From: Sphingobacteriaceae bacterium
GTDB taxonomy: Bacteria; Bacteroidota; Bacteroidia; B-17B0; Aurantibacillaceae
Assembly (NCBI GenBank): GCA_016705695.1
Contig: JADJLA010000003.1
Span: 248,001-312,000 of the forward strand
DNA length: 64,000 nucleotides
Direction of reading: 5' to 3'
Shown here: positions 25,106 to 34,484 of the stretch, piece by piece
How positions within the stretch are numbered: position 1 is the stretch's first letter
Layout: each line of letters begins with the position of its first letter
Notes under the pieces: model-generated
What the model was told of the DNA's origin: nothing
Seen by the model: only the letters and a program-made list of their open reading frames with translations
The model's database searches: none
Position numbers and translations under genes: made by a program

Positions 25106-25993
25106 ATGGAATTACTGAGTCCTCAGCACTGGAAAGATTACGAATTGATCGATTGTGGCAATTTTGAAAAGCTCGAACGTTTTGGAGAATATATTACTAT
25201 TCGTCCCGAGCCGCAAGCCCTGTGGCCAAAAATTTATAGCGAAGCCGATTGGTTAAAGCAAGCGCACGTAAAATTTATTCCAAAGTCGAGCAGCAATGGC
25301 GAATGGAAAATGCTAAAGCGCATGCCCGACCAGTGGGAGATAAAATATAAAATGGGTGGTCAAAAGCCGAACGATGCAAGGGAAATTGTTTTGCGCCTTG
25401 GCTTAACTGCATTTAAGCACGTTGGTGTTTTTCCGGAGCAAGCGGTAAATTGGGATGTGATCTATGATCATTTAGCACCTTTAAGCAAACCTAAATTCTT
25501 GAATCTTTTTGCATATACCGGCGGCGCTTCTTTAGCGGCAAGAGCTGCAGGCGCGGATGTAACACATGTGGATAGCATCAAGCAAGTAGTAAATTGGGCA
25601 AACGATAATATGCAACGATCTAAATTGGATAATATACGTTGGTTAATTGATGATGCATTGAAATTTGTAAAAAAGGAAATGCGTCGCGGAAATTTTTACC
25701 AAGGAATTATTTTGGATCCTCCGGCTTATGGACACGGACCAAGCGGCGAGAAATGGAAACTTGAAGAGAATATCCACGAAATGATGGAAAGTGTTTTACA
25801 ATTATTGGATAAAGACAAACATTTATTGATACTTAATGCTTACTCTTTAGGATTTTCGGCAATGATACCCGAAAATTTATTAAAACCTTATGCTACTAAA
25901 AATAAGTCGAATTTAAGTGTTGGGGAATTATTTTTGTCGGCAAAAAGCGGCGTAAAATTACCATTAGGTGTTTGGGGAAAATTAAAAAAATAA
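25106..25993 (+). CDS. Class I SAM-dependent methyltransferase (RlmI/RlmK-like)
   Basis: 295 aa, cytoplasmic. The SAM-binding Rossmann core starts LNLFAYTGGASLAARAAGADVTHVD (FAYTGG = motif I, Asp after strand 2). The motif IV is ILDPPAYGHGP. PF10672-like RlmI family features place it among 23S rRNA m5C methyltransferases, though the target base is not clear. It lacks an N-terminal PUA domain seen in full RlmI, with about 90 residues (ERFGEYITIRPEPQALWPKI) in its place. It forms a likely two-gene unit with the small secreted protein 5 bp downstream. Confidence 0.85.
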   Translation: MELLSPQHWKDYELIDCGNFEKLERFGEYITIRPEPQALWPKIYSEADWLKQAHVKFIPKSSSNGEWKMLKRMPDQWEIKYKMGGQKPNDAREIVLRLGLTAFKHVGVFPEQAVNWDVIYDHLAPLSKPKFLNLFAYTGGASLAARAAGADVTHVDSIKQVVNWANDNMQRSKLDNIRWLIDDALKFVKKEMRRGNFYQGIILDPPAYGHGPSGEKWKLEENIHEMMESVLQLLDKDKHLLILNAYSLGFSAMIPENLLKPYATKNKSNLSVGELFLSAKSGVKLPLGVWGKLKK

Positions 25994-25998
25994 ATTAT

Positions 25999-26529
25999 AT
26001 GAATCGTTTATTTATTTTATTGTTTGTTGCTTCTGTGCTTCATACAAATGCACAGCTCAATTGCGAGATCTTAAGAACAACCGGCGCAACCTATAGCTTG
26101 ATGGCTTGCAAGAACGGAACAGGCAAATTATACAATACCGATACGGCTTTAACCAATAGATTTAAATACCGCGGTTTTAATTTAAAATTGGTGAGCGAAT
26201 TATCTCCTGAAGAAAAAGCGGAATTAAAAAAGACAAAGATCCAGTTAAAGCAAACCGATACCGTAATGTTTTACGATTGGGATATTTTGCAATCGGCTAA
26301 GATGGGATATTTTGGTCCTGCCATTGGAAAAGTGCATATCAATCCAAAAGACAGTTCGATCAAGATCTATAAATATTTTCTTACGCCAACCACAAAAGAT
26401 TACGTTCCAACCCGTTTTAAGATCATCCGAATGGGAGCAGATAATTTTATTTTCTACGATATCGATCATCCATACCTCAACATCAATTATTATTTCAAAA
26501 AGAAGGTTGTTTTTACGAACGATAAATAA
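25999..26529 (+). CDS. Small secreted protein of unknown function
   Basis: 176 aa from ATG at 25999 (MNRLFILLFVASVLHTNAQ is a Sec signal). Upstream in-frame codons would overlap the methyltransferase and lack a start context. The mature protein reads LNCEILRTTGATYSLMACKN, then ends in aromatic strands (YLNINYYFKKKV). It is 5 bp after the methyltransferase stop and followed by the palindromic repeat at 26542. No family recognised. Single Cys pair possible between the two early Cys residues. Likely periplasmic. Confidence 0.65.
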   Translation: MNRLFILLFVASVLHTNAQLNCEILRTTGATYSLMACKNGTGKLYNTDTALTNRFKYRGFNLKLVSELSPEEKAELKKTKIQLKQTDTVMFYDWDILQSAKMGYFGPAIGKVHINPKDSSIKIYKYFLTPTTKDYVPTRFKIIRMGADNFIFYDIDHPYLNINYYFKKKVVFTNDK

Positions 26530-26541
26530 CCGCAACGTTTT

Positions 26542-26663
26542 TTTTAGCCACGAATTACACTAATTTTCACTAATCTGTGTGTAAGAATGCAATCAAGATT
26601 ACACTGATTTGTGTTTATTTAAGCATCTAGATCAATGAAAATTAGTGTAATTCGTGGCTAAAA
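26542..26663. repeat. Palindromic intergenic repeat, copy 2, with 28-bp perfect inverted ends
   Basis: TTTTAGCCACGAATTACACT at the left continues to 28 bases (26542-26569), exactly complementary to 26636-26663. The inner part is related to copy 1 at 13525-13642. Like copy 1 it lies between two convergent genes (stops at 26529 and 26690). Possible cruciform/terminator or MITE-like element; no coding potential. Confidence 0.85.
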
Positions 26664-26689
26664 TTGTTGAGCCGCCAAGCTGCAACACA

Positions 26690-27391
26690 TTATTTCAATT
26701 CCAATTCAGGTTCTTCGTTGGAGGTGGTAGGTAATTCGGTAGTAAGAGGTTTTGTTTCTAAAACTTCAGCTTCTTTCTTTTTCTTTTTATAAAAACGCGG
26801 CTGATTCTTGTTCGGTATTTGAGTTAAGGTAGAATCTTTTTTACCGGCATTTGAAACTGAAGTATCAGGATTATTACGCGCCATCATATTATTATTTTCG
26901 CCGCTCGTGCCCGAATTGGTTTGCGATCGGGCAGCATAAGTATTTGTTTGATTAGCTAAGTAATTTGTAGTTGATGTTGGAAGGGCCATACTTGGAATAG
27001 TAGTAGCAAGTGTATTTGTTGTCGCCGCAAGTGTAGCAGTAGGTTTTGCCGTCTCTTTTTTAATCGGTATTGTTGTGGCAATTTTATAATTATTAGGATC
27101 CGGTTTTACTTCTCTAACGGTTTCGGTATTTGACTTGGTAGAACTAAAATCAACAAACTTGGCAATTACAAGCGTAAAGCTACCAATAAGCAAAATGAAC
27201 ACGGCAGTAAGTATTACACTTCGGTTGATCGCTAAATTTATTTTAAAACTTGGGAGCTTGGTTACTCTTTCAATAGGCTTGGTCTTTTGTAAAAAGTCGT
27301 TCCAAACATCTTCTGAAAAGGACATGCTATTACCCTGCAACAGATCTTTAACTCTGCGCTCATCTATCTCGTAATTAAAGTGTCTGCTCAT
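26690..27391 (-). CDS. Single-span membrane protein, putative anti-sigma partner
   Basis: 233 aa. A cytoplasmic N-terminal segment (NYEIDERRVKDLLQGNSMSF) precedes one membrane helix (SVILTAVFILLIGSFTLVIA, about residues 58-78). A long Thr/Ser/Asn-rich extracytoplasmic tail ends KKKKEAEVLE. The order (small cytoplasmic domain, single helix, low-complexity outside) and the 17-bp overlap with the sigma-like gene upstream fit an anti-sigma factor role, but no zinc-binding anti-sigma motif (HxxxCxxC) is visible, so this is inference. A FecR-like reading is less likely. Confidence 0.6.
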   Translation of the reverse strand: MSRHFNYEIDERRVKDLLQGNSMSFSEDVWNDFLQKTKPIERVTKLPSFKINLAINRSVILTAVFILLIGSFTLVIAKFVDFSSTKSNTETVREVKPDPNNYKIATTIPIKKETAKPTATLAATTNTLATTIPSMALPTSTTNYLANQTNTYAARSQTNSGTSGENNNMMARNNPDTSVSNAGKKDSTLTQIPNKNQPRFYKKKKKEAEVLETKPLTTELPTTSNEEPELELK

Positions 27392-27959
27392 GTTTTACGG
27401 TTCGATTGTTTTTTTCAATATTCTTTTGCAAGTTAAAACGTGCTTTCTCTAAATTACTTTTTACGGTTTGCTCGCTAGCCTCCAGCATTTCGCTAATTGT
27501 TATAAGTTCAAACCCGTCTATAACATGTAAATTAAATACCAAACGTTGCGAAGGTACAAGTTCTTGGATCGATTTCACAAGTACCGGCGTTTCTATGGCG
27601 TTATGATCAATGATCTCGCCGCTTTCAAATAGGTTAAAATTCTTATCACGCTCGCTCGTAGCTAAAACGGTTGAGGCCACATAATATTCGCTGCGAATGG
27701 ATTTTATAAAATTAATGGCACCGGTAATGAACTCCGCCCTTAAAAATTCGGCAAACTCCGGAACTTCCTTGCCTTTGTAATTAACGTAGGCATTTAAAGT
27801 TTTATCAAATGCATCTATTAATAATTGCTTGGCTTGTTCCTCATTTTTACTAAAGCGCAAGGCAATGCTGCTCATTAACTCGTAATGCTGCTCAAACAGA
27901 TCTCTTTTTATTTTAAGATCGTTTTTGGTTAGTGCTGCTATAAGGTCGCGAGTATCCAT
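27375..27959 (-). CDS. Sigma-70 family (ECF-like) RNA polymerase sigma factor
   Basis: 194 aa from ATG at 27957-27959; a longer TTG form is less likely. Region 2 reads LFEQHYELMSSIALRFSKNEEQAKQLLIDAFDKTLNAY, and region 4 LVPSQRLVFNLHVIDGFELITISEMLEASEQTVKSNLEKARFNLQKNIE (shown in two parts: IDGFELITISEMLEASEQ, TVKSNLEKARFNL). This helix-turn-helix form fits ECF sigma factors. Coding-end overlap of 17 bp with the membrane protein suggests a regulator/partner pair. It is divergent from nrdB across 350 bp. Target regulon unknown. Confidence 0.85.
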   Translation of the reverse strand: MDTRDLIAALTKNDLKIKRDLFEQHYELMSSIALRFSKNEEQAKQLLIDAFDKTLNAYVNYKGKEVPEFAEFLRAEFITGAINFIKSIRSEYYVASTVLATSERDKNFNLFESGEIIDHNAIETPVLVKSIQELVPSQRLVFNLHVIDGFELITISEMLEASEQTVKSNLEKARFNLQKNIEKNNRTVKHEQTL

Positions 27960-28309
27960 CTTGCCATTCAAGGAGTTCTACGCCTAAAATCGTTTAAAAG
28001 TTACATTCCAAAGCAAAAAAAAGCCCTGAAAATGGCATATTCAGACACATTTTAGGTCGAATTATAGTACTTCTAGAAAAAATACCCGAATAAATCAAAC
28101 TTAATCTTCAGTAATTTTTTAATTTTTTTTAAGGGTTTGGACGTCAATCCATTTAACCATATCAACTGTTATTGGGTAACTTTACTCTGTGTTTAAAACT
28201 CGGCATGAGTGTTAATTCATTTGACAAGGTTTTGGGTTGATTTATACCAATATTTGTAATCGGCCATAAGCCTAACGAAATTTTAACCACTAATAACTAT
28301 AAAACGCAA
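27960..28309. other. Divergent intergenic region between sigma-like gene and nrdB
   Basis: 350 bp without a gene. It is AT-rich, with several T and A runs (28086-28130) but no hairpin with a T-run and no match to a known riboswitch. A near-consensus -7 element (AATATTTG, 28248-28255) precedes nrdB by about 55 bp; it lacks the TA. Promoters for both genes should lie here, but I cannot place them with confidence. Confidence 0.5.
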
Positions 28310-29281
28310 ATGAACGAACCAATTTTAGTCGAGAATAAGGACCGCTTTGTACTGTTCCCGATAAAATACAAAGATATCTGGGAGATGTATAAAAAGGCTG
28401 AAGCCAGTTTTTGGACAGCCGAAGAGATCGATCTTTCTGCTGATATTTCTGATTGGAATAATAAGCTTAACGATAATGAAAGACATTTCATTAAACACGT
28501 ACTAGCTTTTTTTGCAGCCAGCGATGGTATCGTTAACGAAAATCTTGCTATCAATTTCTTAAATGAGGTTCAATATCCTGAAGCACGTTGCTTCTACGGT
28601 TATCAGATCATGATGGAGAATATCCATTCTGAAACTTATTCCTTATTAATAGATTCGTATATTAAAGACCCCGTTGAAAAAGACAGACTTCTGCATGCCG
28701 TGGATACTGTGCCTTGCGTGGGAGAAAAAGCAGAGTGGGCTTTGCGTTGGATCAATAATGGATCCTTTGCCGAACGCTTAATTGCTTTTGCGGCTGTTGA
28801 AGGTATTTTCTTCTCAGGTTCTTTCTGTTCCATATTTTGGCTTAAGAAGCGTGGCTTAATGCCCGGCTTAAGTTTTAGTAATGAGTTGATAAGTCGTGAT
28901 GAGGGATTACATTGCGATTTTGCATGCTTATTATATGCGCAGCATCTAAAAAATCAGTTGCCACAAGAACAGGTAACTAAAATTATTACTGATGCTGTAA
29001 TGATTGAAAAGAAATTTGTAGTTGACGCAATTCCGGTTAAGTTAATTGGAATGAACTCTGATTTGATGTGTCAATACATAGAATTCTGTGCCGATAGATT
29101 GTTGGTTGCCTTGGGTTGTAGCAAATATTACAATGCTTCAAACCCTTTTGATTTCATGGAAATGATATCACTCCAAGGGAAGACCAACTTTTTTGAAAAA
29201 CGCGTGGCCGAGTATCAAAAGGCCGGCGTTATGGGCAAAAGTGAAGAAAACAATGTGTTTAAGTTAGATGAAGACTTTTAA
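28310..29281 (+). CDS. nrdB: Ribonucleoside-diphosphate reductase beta subunit
   Basis: 323 aa class I ribonucleotide reductase small subunit that holds the diiron-tyrosyl radical used by NrdA to make dNTP precursors. The iron-ligand regions show SDWNNKLNDNERHFIKHVL, EARCFYGYQIMMENIHSETY (the Glu-x2-His and a Tyr candidate) and ISRDEGLHCDFACLL (second Glu-x2-His). The C-terminus (KLDEDF) matches the end that docks to NrdA. Start at ATG 28310. Upstream of nrdA, with a structured 243-bp spacer. High confidence. Confidence 0.97.
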   Translation: MNEPILVENKDRFVLFPIKYKDIWEMYKKAEASFWTAEEIDLSADISDWNNKLNDNERHFIKHVLAFFAASDGIVNENLAINFLNEVQYPEARCFYGYQIMMENIHSETYSLLIDSYIKDPVEKDRLLHAVDTVPCVGEKAEWALRWINNGSFAERLIAFAAVEGIFFSGSFCSIFWLKKRGLMPGLSFSNELISRDEGLHCDFACLLYAQHLKNQLPQEQVTKIITDAVMIEKKFVVDAIPVKLIGMNSDLMCQYIEFCADRLLVALGCSKYYNASNPFDFMEMISLQGKTNFFEKRVAEYQKAGVMGKSEENNVFKLDEDF

Positions 29282-29299
29282 ACGCATGGTATTCGTCAG

Positions 29300-29420
29300 T
29301 TAATAATCCACGCCTATCTTACGATCCAAATCGTTTAGCAAGACAATCGTCTTGTACTGGAGGTTTTAGCCCCTAAACGTAAGTAAATCAGATAGATGTA
29401 ATTAACCGAGCGATTGTTAA
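29300..29420 (+). ncRNA. Candidate structured RNA between nrdB and nrdA
   Basis: Nested complementary segments are seen: TTAATAATC (29300-29308) with GATTGTTAA (29412-29420, one G-U); CTATCT (29314-29319) with AGATAG (29390-29395); CGTTTAG (29332-29338) with CTAAACG (29373-29379); CAAGAC (29339-29344) with GTCTTG (29349-29354), and a small GG(A)GG/CCC hairpin at 29359-29372. An alternative hairpin ACGAT/ATCGT (29321-29334) excludes the CGTTTAG helix, and CTTACG/CGTAAG adds a third. The mutually exclusive pairings resemble a regulatory RNA, but I match no known riboswitch class. It is the 5' part of the nrdA leader. Confidence 0.5.
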
Positions 29421-29523
29421 TTAAATTAAAATTGAAGAAATTAAAAGGGATATTCAGATTGTAACTTGTGTATTCCAAATAGATCAAAAAAACTCAAAAA
29501 ACCAATAAAAAAACTTAAGGCGT

Positions 29524-31934
29524 ATGTTTGTAATTAAAAGAGATGGCACCAGTGAGTCGGTTAAATTCGATAAGATCACTGCGCGAATTCAAAAGCTAAG
29601 CTATGGCTTAGATCCTGCACATGTGGATTCGATCCTGGTAGCGAAAAAAGTAATTGATGGTGTATACGATGGCGTAACTACATCCGAATTAGATAATCTT
29701 GCAGCTGAAACGGCAGCGGGTTTAACTTCGCGTCACCCCGATTACGCTTTATTGGCGTCACGCATTGCGGTTAGTAATCTACACAAGAATACAATTAAGT
29801 CATTCTCTAAAACAATTGAAGAACTTTATAATTATATCGATCCTAAAACAAACACGCGCGCATCATTAATTGCCGATGATGTTTACAAGATCGTTATGGA
29901 CAATGCTCAGTTGTTAGATTCGTCTATTATATACGACCGTGATTTTGGTTATGATTATTTTGGGTTTAAAACATTAGAACGCTCTTACCTTTTAAAGATG
30001 CATGGTAAAGTTGCCGAGCGTCCGCAACATATGTTAATGCGTGTAGCTGTTGGTATACACAAAAATGAAATTGAAAGTGCGCTTTCAACTTATAATATGA
30101 TGAGCGAGCGTTGGTTCACTCATGCAACACCAACGTTATTTAATGCCGGTACGCCAAAACCACAAATGAGTTCATGCTTCTTATTACAAATGAAAGAAGA
30201 TAGCATTGACGGAATTTACGATACATTAAAACAATGTGCTCGTATCTCTCAAAGTGCAGGCGGAATTGGAATAAGCATTCATAATGTACGCGCAACAGGT
30301 TCGTATATTAAAGGAACTAACGGAACTAGTAACGGAATTATTCCGATGCTAAAAGTGTTTAACGAAACAGCACGTTATGTAGATCAAGGTGGTGGAAAAC
30401 GTAAAGGTTCTATCGCTGTGTATTTAGAGCCATGGCATGCTGATATTTACGATTTCTTAGATATTCGTAAAAATCATGGTAAAGAAGAAATGCGCGCGCG
30501 CTCTATTTACTGCATTATGGATCCCCGATTTTTATGAAACGCGTAGAAGCAGAAGGCGATTGGAGTTTAATGTGCCCTAACGAATGTCCGGGCTTAAGTG
30601 ATTGCCACAGCGAAGCATTTGAAGCATTATATACTAAATACGAAGCAGAAGGAAAATTCCGCAAGCAAATTAAAGCTCGCGAATTATGGGCTGCAATTAT
30701 TGACGCGCAAATTGAAACAGGTAATCCTTACATGTTATTTAAAGATGCCGCTAACTCAAAATCAAATCAACAGAATTTGGGAACTATTAAATCAAGTAAC
30801 TTATGTACCGAGATTCTTGAGTACACAAGTGCTGATGAAGTTGCGGTTTGTAATTTAGCAAGTATTGCTCTCCCGCGTTTTGTGGATGAGAAAACCGGAA
30901 CATTTGATCACAATAAATTATTTGAGATCACTTACGCGGCAACTCGTAACTTAAATAAAATCATTGATCGTAATTATTATCCAATTCCTGAAGCGCGTAA
31001 TTCGAACATGCGTCACCGTCCAATAGGATTAGGTGTACAAGGTTTGGCTGATGCGTTTATTTTAATGCGCTATTCGTTTGAAAGCGAAGAAGCTAAAAAA
31101 TTAAATTCAGAGATCTTTGAAACTATTTACTTTGCCGCATTAACAGCAAGTAAAGATCTTGCAAAATTAGATGGCGCTTACGAATCGTACGAAGGTTCGC
31201 CAATAAGCAAAGGTATTTTCCAACAAGATATGTGGAAGGTAACACCAAGCCCGCGTTGGGAGTGGGATGTGTTGCGCGAAGAAATTAAGCAATACGGTGT
31301 ACGCAATTCCTTATTATTAGCACCAATGCCAACTGCTTCAACTTCTCAAATTTTAGGGAACAACGAGTGCTTTGAGCCATATACCAGCAATATTTACACT
31401 CGCCGTGTATTAAGCGGAGAGTTTGTGGTAGTGAACAAGCATTTATTGCGCGATCTTGTGAAACTTGGAATTTGGAATGAGAATTTAAAGAACAAGATAA
31501 TTAGTGCAAACGGTTCGGTGCAAGATATTCCGGAAATCCCACAAAACATTAAAGAGATCTACAAAACAGTTTGGGAAATTAAACAACGTACTATAATTGA
31601 TATGGCTGCCGATCGTGGAGCCTATATTGATCAATCGCAATCGTTGAATTTATTTATACAAGACGCCAACTTTGCAAAAATGAGTAGTGCACACTTTTAC
31701 TCATGGAAAAAAGGATTAAAAACCGGCATGTATTACTTACGTACAAAAGCTGCGGCTGATGCTATTAAGTTTACAGTTGACCAAGGTGCTTTAACTAAAC
31801 CAGCCATCTTAGGAAACGAAGATGCCTTATTAGTAGAGCGCGGACAAGAACACGTATTGAGTTTTGACGAACAACAAGCACAATTAGCATGCTCTCTGGA
31901 TAATCCGGAGGATTGCGAAGCGTGTGGCTCGTAA
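29524..31934 (+). CDS. nrdA: Ribonucleoside-diphosphate reductase alpha subunit (frameshifted)
   Basis: Large catalytic subunit with an N-terminal ATP-cone (RDGTSESVKFDKITARIQKL, about residues 4-95). The catalytic core has PQMSSCFLLQ, NLCTEILEY, CNLASIALPRF, APMPTASTSQILGNNECFEP and a redox-active C-terminus (NPEDCEACGS). Frame is broken near 30517-30537: the first ORF of 337 aa ends MDPRFL-stop, and the second restarts MKRVEAEGDW in another frame with an ATGA overlap. The expected sequence is close to WIPDLFMKRV; WIPD is present in a third frame, so two nearby indels (net one base lost) fit best. Restored length is about 803 aa, normal for NrdA. Since it is essential, a sequencing error is favoured over loss. 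Confidence 0.92.
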
Positions 31935-31962
31935 TAACAAAAAGAACGAATAATAAATGAAG

Positions 31963-31990
31963 AAGCTCTGCAGAAATGTGGGGCTTTTTT
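31963..31990 (+). terminator. Intrinsic terminator after nrdA
   Basis: AAGCTCTG (31963-31970) pairs with TGGGGCTT (31979-31986), with three G-U pairs, followed by a T-run. It lies 28 bp after the nrdA stop. Confidence 0.7.
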
Positions 31991-32278
31991 GGTTAACGAA
32001 GCCATGGAAAATGTATAGCATTTTAATGTCTGGATATTCGATGGATTGTTAAGGAAATTGATATGCTGTTGTATCCTCTTTCTTGATTATTATTTTATAT
32101 GCTTAAAAAATATCTATTTCTGAGCGATAGATAAGCTGATTTATGGTTTTAAAGATAATTTACTTGAAAAGGGTAAGAATTAGGCAAAAAATTTTTGATT
32201 CTAAATTTTTTGATTTAATTTTATTTTGCCTTGAAAAGTAGGCAGTTAACAATGGTTTGAAATTAATTTAAATTAAAA
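31991..32278 (+). other. AT-rich upstream region of the first T9SS paralog
   Basis: 288 bp without coding potential or a strong hairpin; with the preceding terminator it makes a gap of 344 bp. It contains TTTTTTGATTTAATTTTATT at about 32207-32226, similar in form to TTTTTTGACTTATATTTGGG upstream of the second paralog. This suggests that the duplicated unit included the promoter region. Confidence 0.5.
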
Positions 32279-34057
32279 ATGAAGAAATTTTTCACGCTTT
32301 TTTTATTTGTAACAACAGCAAATATGTTTGCTCAGGGTCCGGTTATTGAAGGAACTTATGCGCCGGTTAGAAACACTTCGGTAAAACAAGTTTGGGATAC
32401 AACTGATAACTCATTGGCCATCCCTTCCATTGGCCCAAATCAGGTGTGGGATTATACATTTGCGAATGGACAGTTTTTAAATGTGTGTGATACATTACCG
32501 TACAAAGTTTTGGATATCCAAACAACGCCGCACAAACAACATTTTCCTCAAGCTAACCTAGCTGGATTTTTGAGAACACCTTTCACGTTAAATGGAACAG
32601 ACTCACTTTACAATTTCTGGGCGGTGAATCAAGCTTCCAATGGAACTTATTTGGTTGGTGGATTCAACGAGTCTTATATGCTCGATTCAACGATCATTTA
32701 CTCAGATCCCGAATATTTTTCGCCACAGTTGATCTCTTATGGTGATGTGATCCAGGATACATCAGTATACGTTGGTTATGCAAAAAATGTGGGTGGTTTT
32801 AAAGCAAAAACTAAAGGGCGTAAGATAAAAACAACAACTTATGTTGGCTACGGAACATTAAAACTTCCAAATGGTACTTACAATAATGTGGCTTTGCTTC
32901 GCGAGAATAACAATCGCATCGACAGTATCTTTGTTGACCTTTTCAATACCAACAACTACACTTTCTTTACAGTAAACAGTGGTACATCAAAAGTATATCA
33001 GTTCTTAAGGAATAATACATTTGGTTCAAACTATTTGATGATGATGAATTGTAACCCGGCAAATACAATTTGTGAATTTGCATGGTACATGATACCGGTT
33101 GATATTGGTTCTATTAGTGGTACAGTTTTTACTAATACAACTGAAACTACACCCGTTACTTCAGGGGAGATGTATTTGTATCGCGAAAATTCAAACTTTG
33201 CAAAACACGATATCCTTGCAAAAACTCAATTGAATACCAATGGAACTTATCAATTCGACAGTATCCCATATGGTGAGTATCGTATTGCTGTTCGCCCAAC
33301 ACCTTCGGTTTATCCAAATTCATTGATCACCTATTTTGGAGATACAACCGATTGGATCAGTGCTACTGCTATCATTACAACAACTCTAACTTCTCCAGGA
33401 CACAAAATACATTTGCACGGACATTTACCACCAAGTGGATCAAATAGTATTCATGGAACATTGATGCAGAATTTTGGCATTCAACGAAGCGCCAATGCCG
33501 ACAACATGATGGCATCGAACCCAATTCCAGGCGTGGGAATTGTTGTAAAACGTAATCCCGGTTCTAGTACAGCGCGAACTGTTTTAACCGATTCAAATGG
33601 TGATTACGATCTAGGCTCTCTGGAAGATGGAGGTTATGTATTGTTTGTTGATATACCGGGAATGCACATGACGGGAACCTATTCGTTTAACGTAAGTGGC
33701 ACGGCAAGCGTAACCGGCTTGAATTATACAGCAGGAACCGATTCTATTCACCCTGATAATTTACAGATCGGCATTAGAGAATTTAAAAATTCAAAAGGAG
33801 GATTCATGACAGCGTATCCAAATCCTTTTAATTCGCATGCAACTATTTTATTGGACCTTAAAGAATCAGGAGTTATGACCCTTGAGGTTTATAATTTGCT
33901 TGGAGAAAAAATATCTGTGCTTGATAAAGGACTAAAGCAACAAGGTACATACGCGTACACGTTTAGTGCTAAAAAGCTGAATTATAGTTCGGGAATTTAC
34001 TTTGTAAAACTCACGATCGGCAATAAGACCGACGTTATAAAATTAATTCAAGAATAA
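32279..34057 (+). CDS. T9SS type A secreted protein, tandem paralog 1 of 3
   Basis: 592 aa, signal FFTLFLFVTTANMFAQ. The start of the mature chain (GPVIEGTYAPVRNTSVKQVW) leads a beta-rich domain of about 260 residues with GTLKLPNGTYNNVALLRE. Next come two carboxypeptidase-regulatory-like beta sandwiches (DSIPYGEYRIAVRPTPSVYP; NPIPGVGIVVKRNPGSSTAR; GGYVLFVDIPGMHMTGTYSF). The T9SS type A domain is last (AYPNPFNSHATILLDLKESG, SGIYFVKLTIGNKTDVIKLI). Ligand unknown; probably exported in bulk. Forms a family with the genes at 35270 and 37061. Confidence 0.85.
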   Translation: MKKFFTLFLFVTTANMFAQGPVIEGTYAPVRNTSVKQVWDTTDNSLAIPSIGPNQVWDYTFANGQFLNVCDTLPYKVLDIQTTPHKQHFPQANLAGFLRTPFTLNGTDSLYNFWAVNQASNGTYLVGGFNESYMLDSTIIYSDPEYFSPQLISYGDVIQDTSVYVGYAKNVGGFKAKTKGRKIKTTTYVGYGTLKLPNGTYNNVALLRENNNRIDSIFVDLFNTNNYTFFTVNSGTSKVYQFLRNNTFGSNYLMMMNCNPANTICEFAWYMIPVDIGSISGTVFTNTTETTPVTSGEMYLYRENSNFAKHDILAKTQLNTNGTYQFDSIPYGEYRIAVRPTPSVYPNSLITYFGDTTDWISATAIITTTLTSPGHKIHLHGHLPPSGSNSIHGTLMQNFGIQRSANADNMMASNPIPGVGIVVKRNPGSSTARTVLTDSNGDYDLGSLEDGGYVLFVDIPGMHMTGTYSFNVSGTASVTGLNYTAGTDSIHPDNLQIGIREFKNSKGGFMTAYPNPFNSHATILLDLKESGVMTLEVYNLLGEKISVLDKGLKQQGTYAYTFSAKKLNYSSGIYFVKLTIGNKTDVIKLIQE

Positions 34058-34318
34058 GTATAGGGCAACCTTGTTCGGTTTAGGTAAATTGTGCCTAAAC
34101 ACTTCTATAGAATACGCAACAATTCGTAATATGGATTGGTAAGGTACTCCAATAAAAATCATAATTTGTATTTTTAGATACTAATTTGGCACACCAAGGA
34201 AATTTCCCTTCAAAAGTAAACTTTACGTTATCAATTCATGCAATAACGTTATCAAATGAGGTAAAACATACAAGTCTTTACATACAATACGTAAATTGGC
34301 TGCATCAAAACAAGTCCT

Positions 34319-34429
34319 ATGCACAACACCGATGATAATGACCTTGAATCAAGAAAAGAAATAATTCAGGTATTAGTTGCAGCAGCATTTATAATTATTG
34401 TTATTACCGCTTGGGTAATGACGAGGTAG
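34319..34429 (+). CDS. Possible 36-aa single-span membrane peptide
   Basis: ORF MHNTDDNDLESRKE followed by one hydrophobic helix (IIQVLVAAAFIIIVITAWVM) and TR stop. The charged short N-terminus and one helix are typical of small membrane proteins. It occupies the gap between T9SS paralog 1 and the divergent TonB-like gene, where no other gene is seen. Chance cannot be excluded for so short an ORF. Confidence 0.4.
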   Translation: MHNTDDNDLESRKEIIQVLVAAAFIIIVITAWVMTR

Positions 34430-34484
34430 AAAATTTTGTTTAACGAGAATTTTATCGCCAACCTAAGGTTTAGCGTTTAGGAAC

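Noticed and set aside
28248..28255. AATATTTG as the nrdB promoter -7 box
   Set aside because: Lacks the leading TA and no -33 TTG lies at the right spacing.
29321..29379. tRNA-like or purine/2'-dG riboswitch reading of the nrdB-nrdA spacer
   Set aside because: The 7-bp stem resembles an acceptor arm, but there is no anticodon or T arm; the conserved purine-riboswitch junction bases are absent.
30520..30537. Programmed -1 frameshift as the main explanation for nrdA
   Set aside because: A-TTT-TTA is not a full slippery heptamer, no strong downstream stem was seen, and WIPD in the third frame fits simple indels better.
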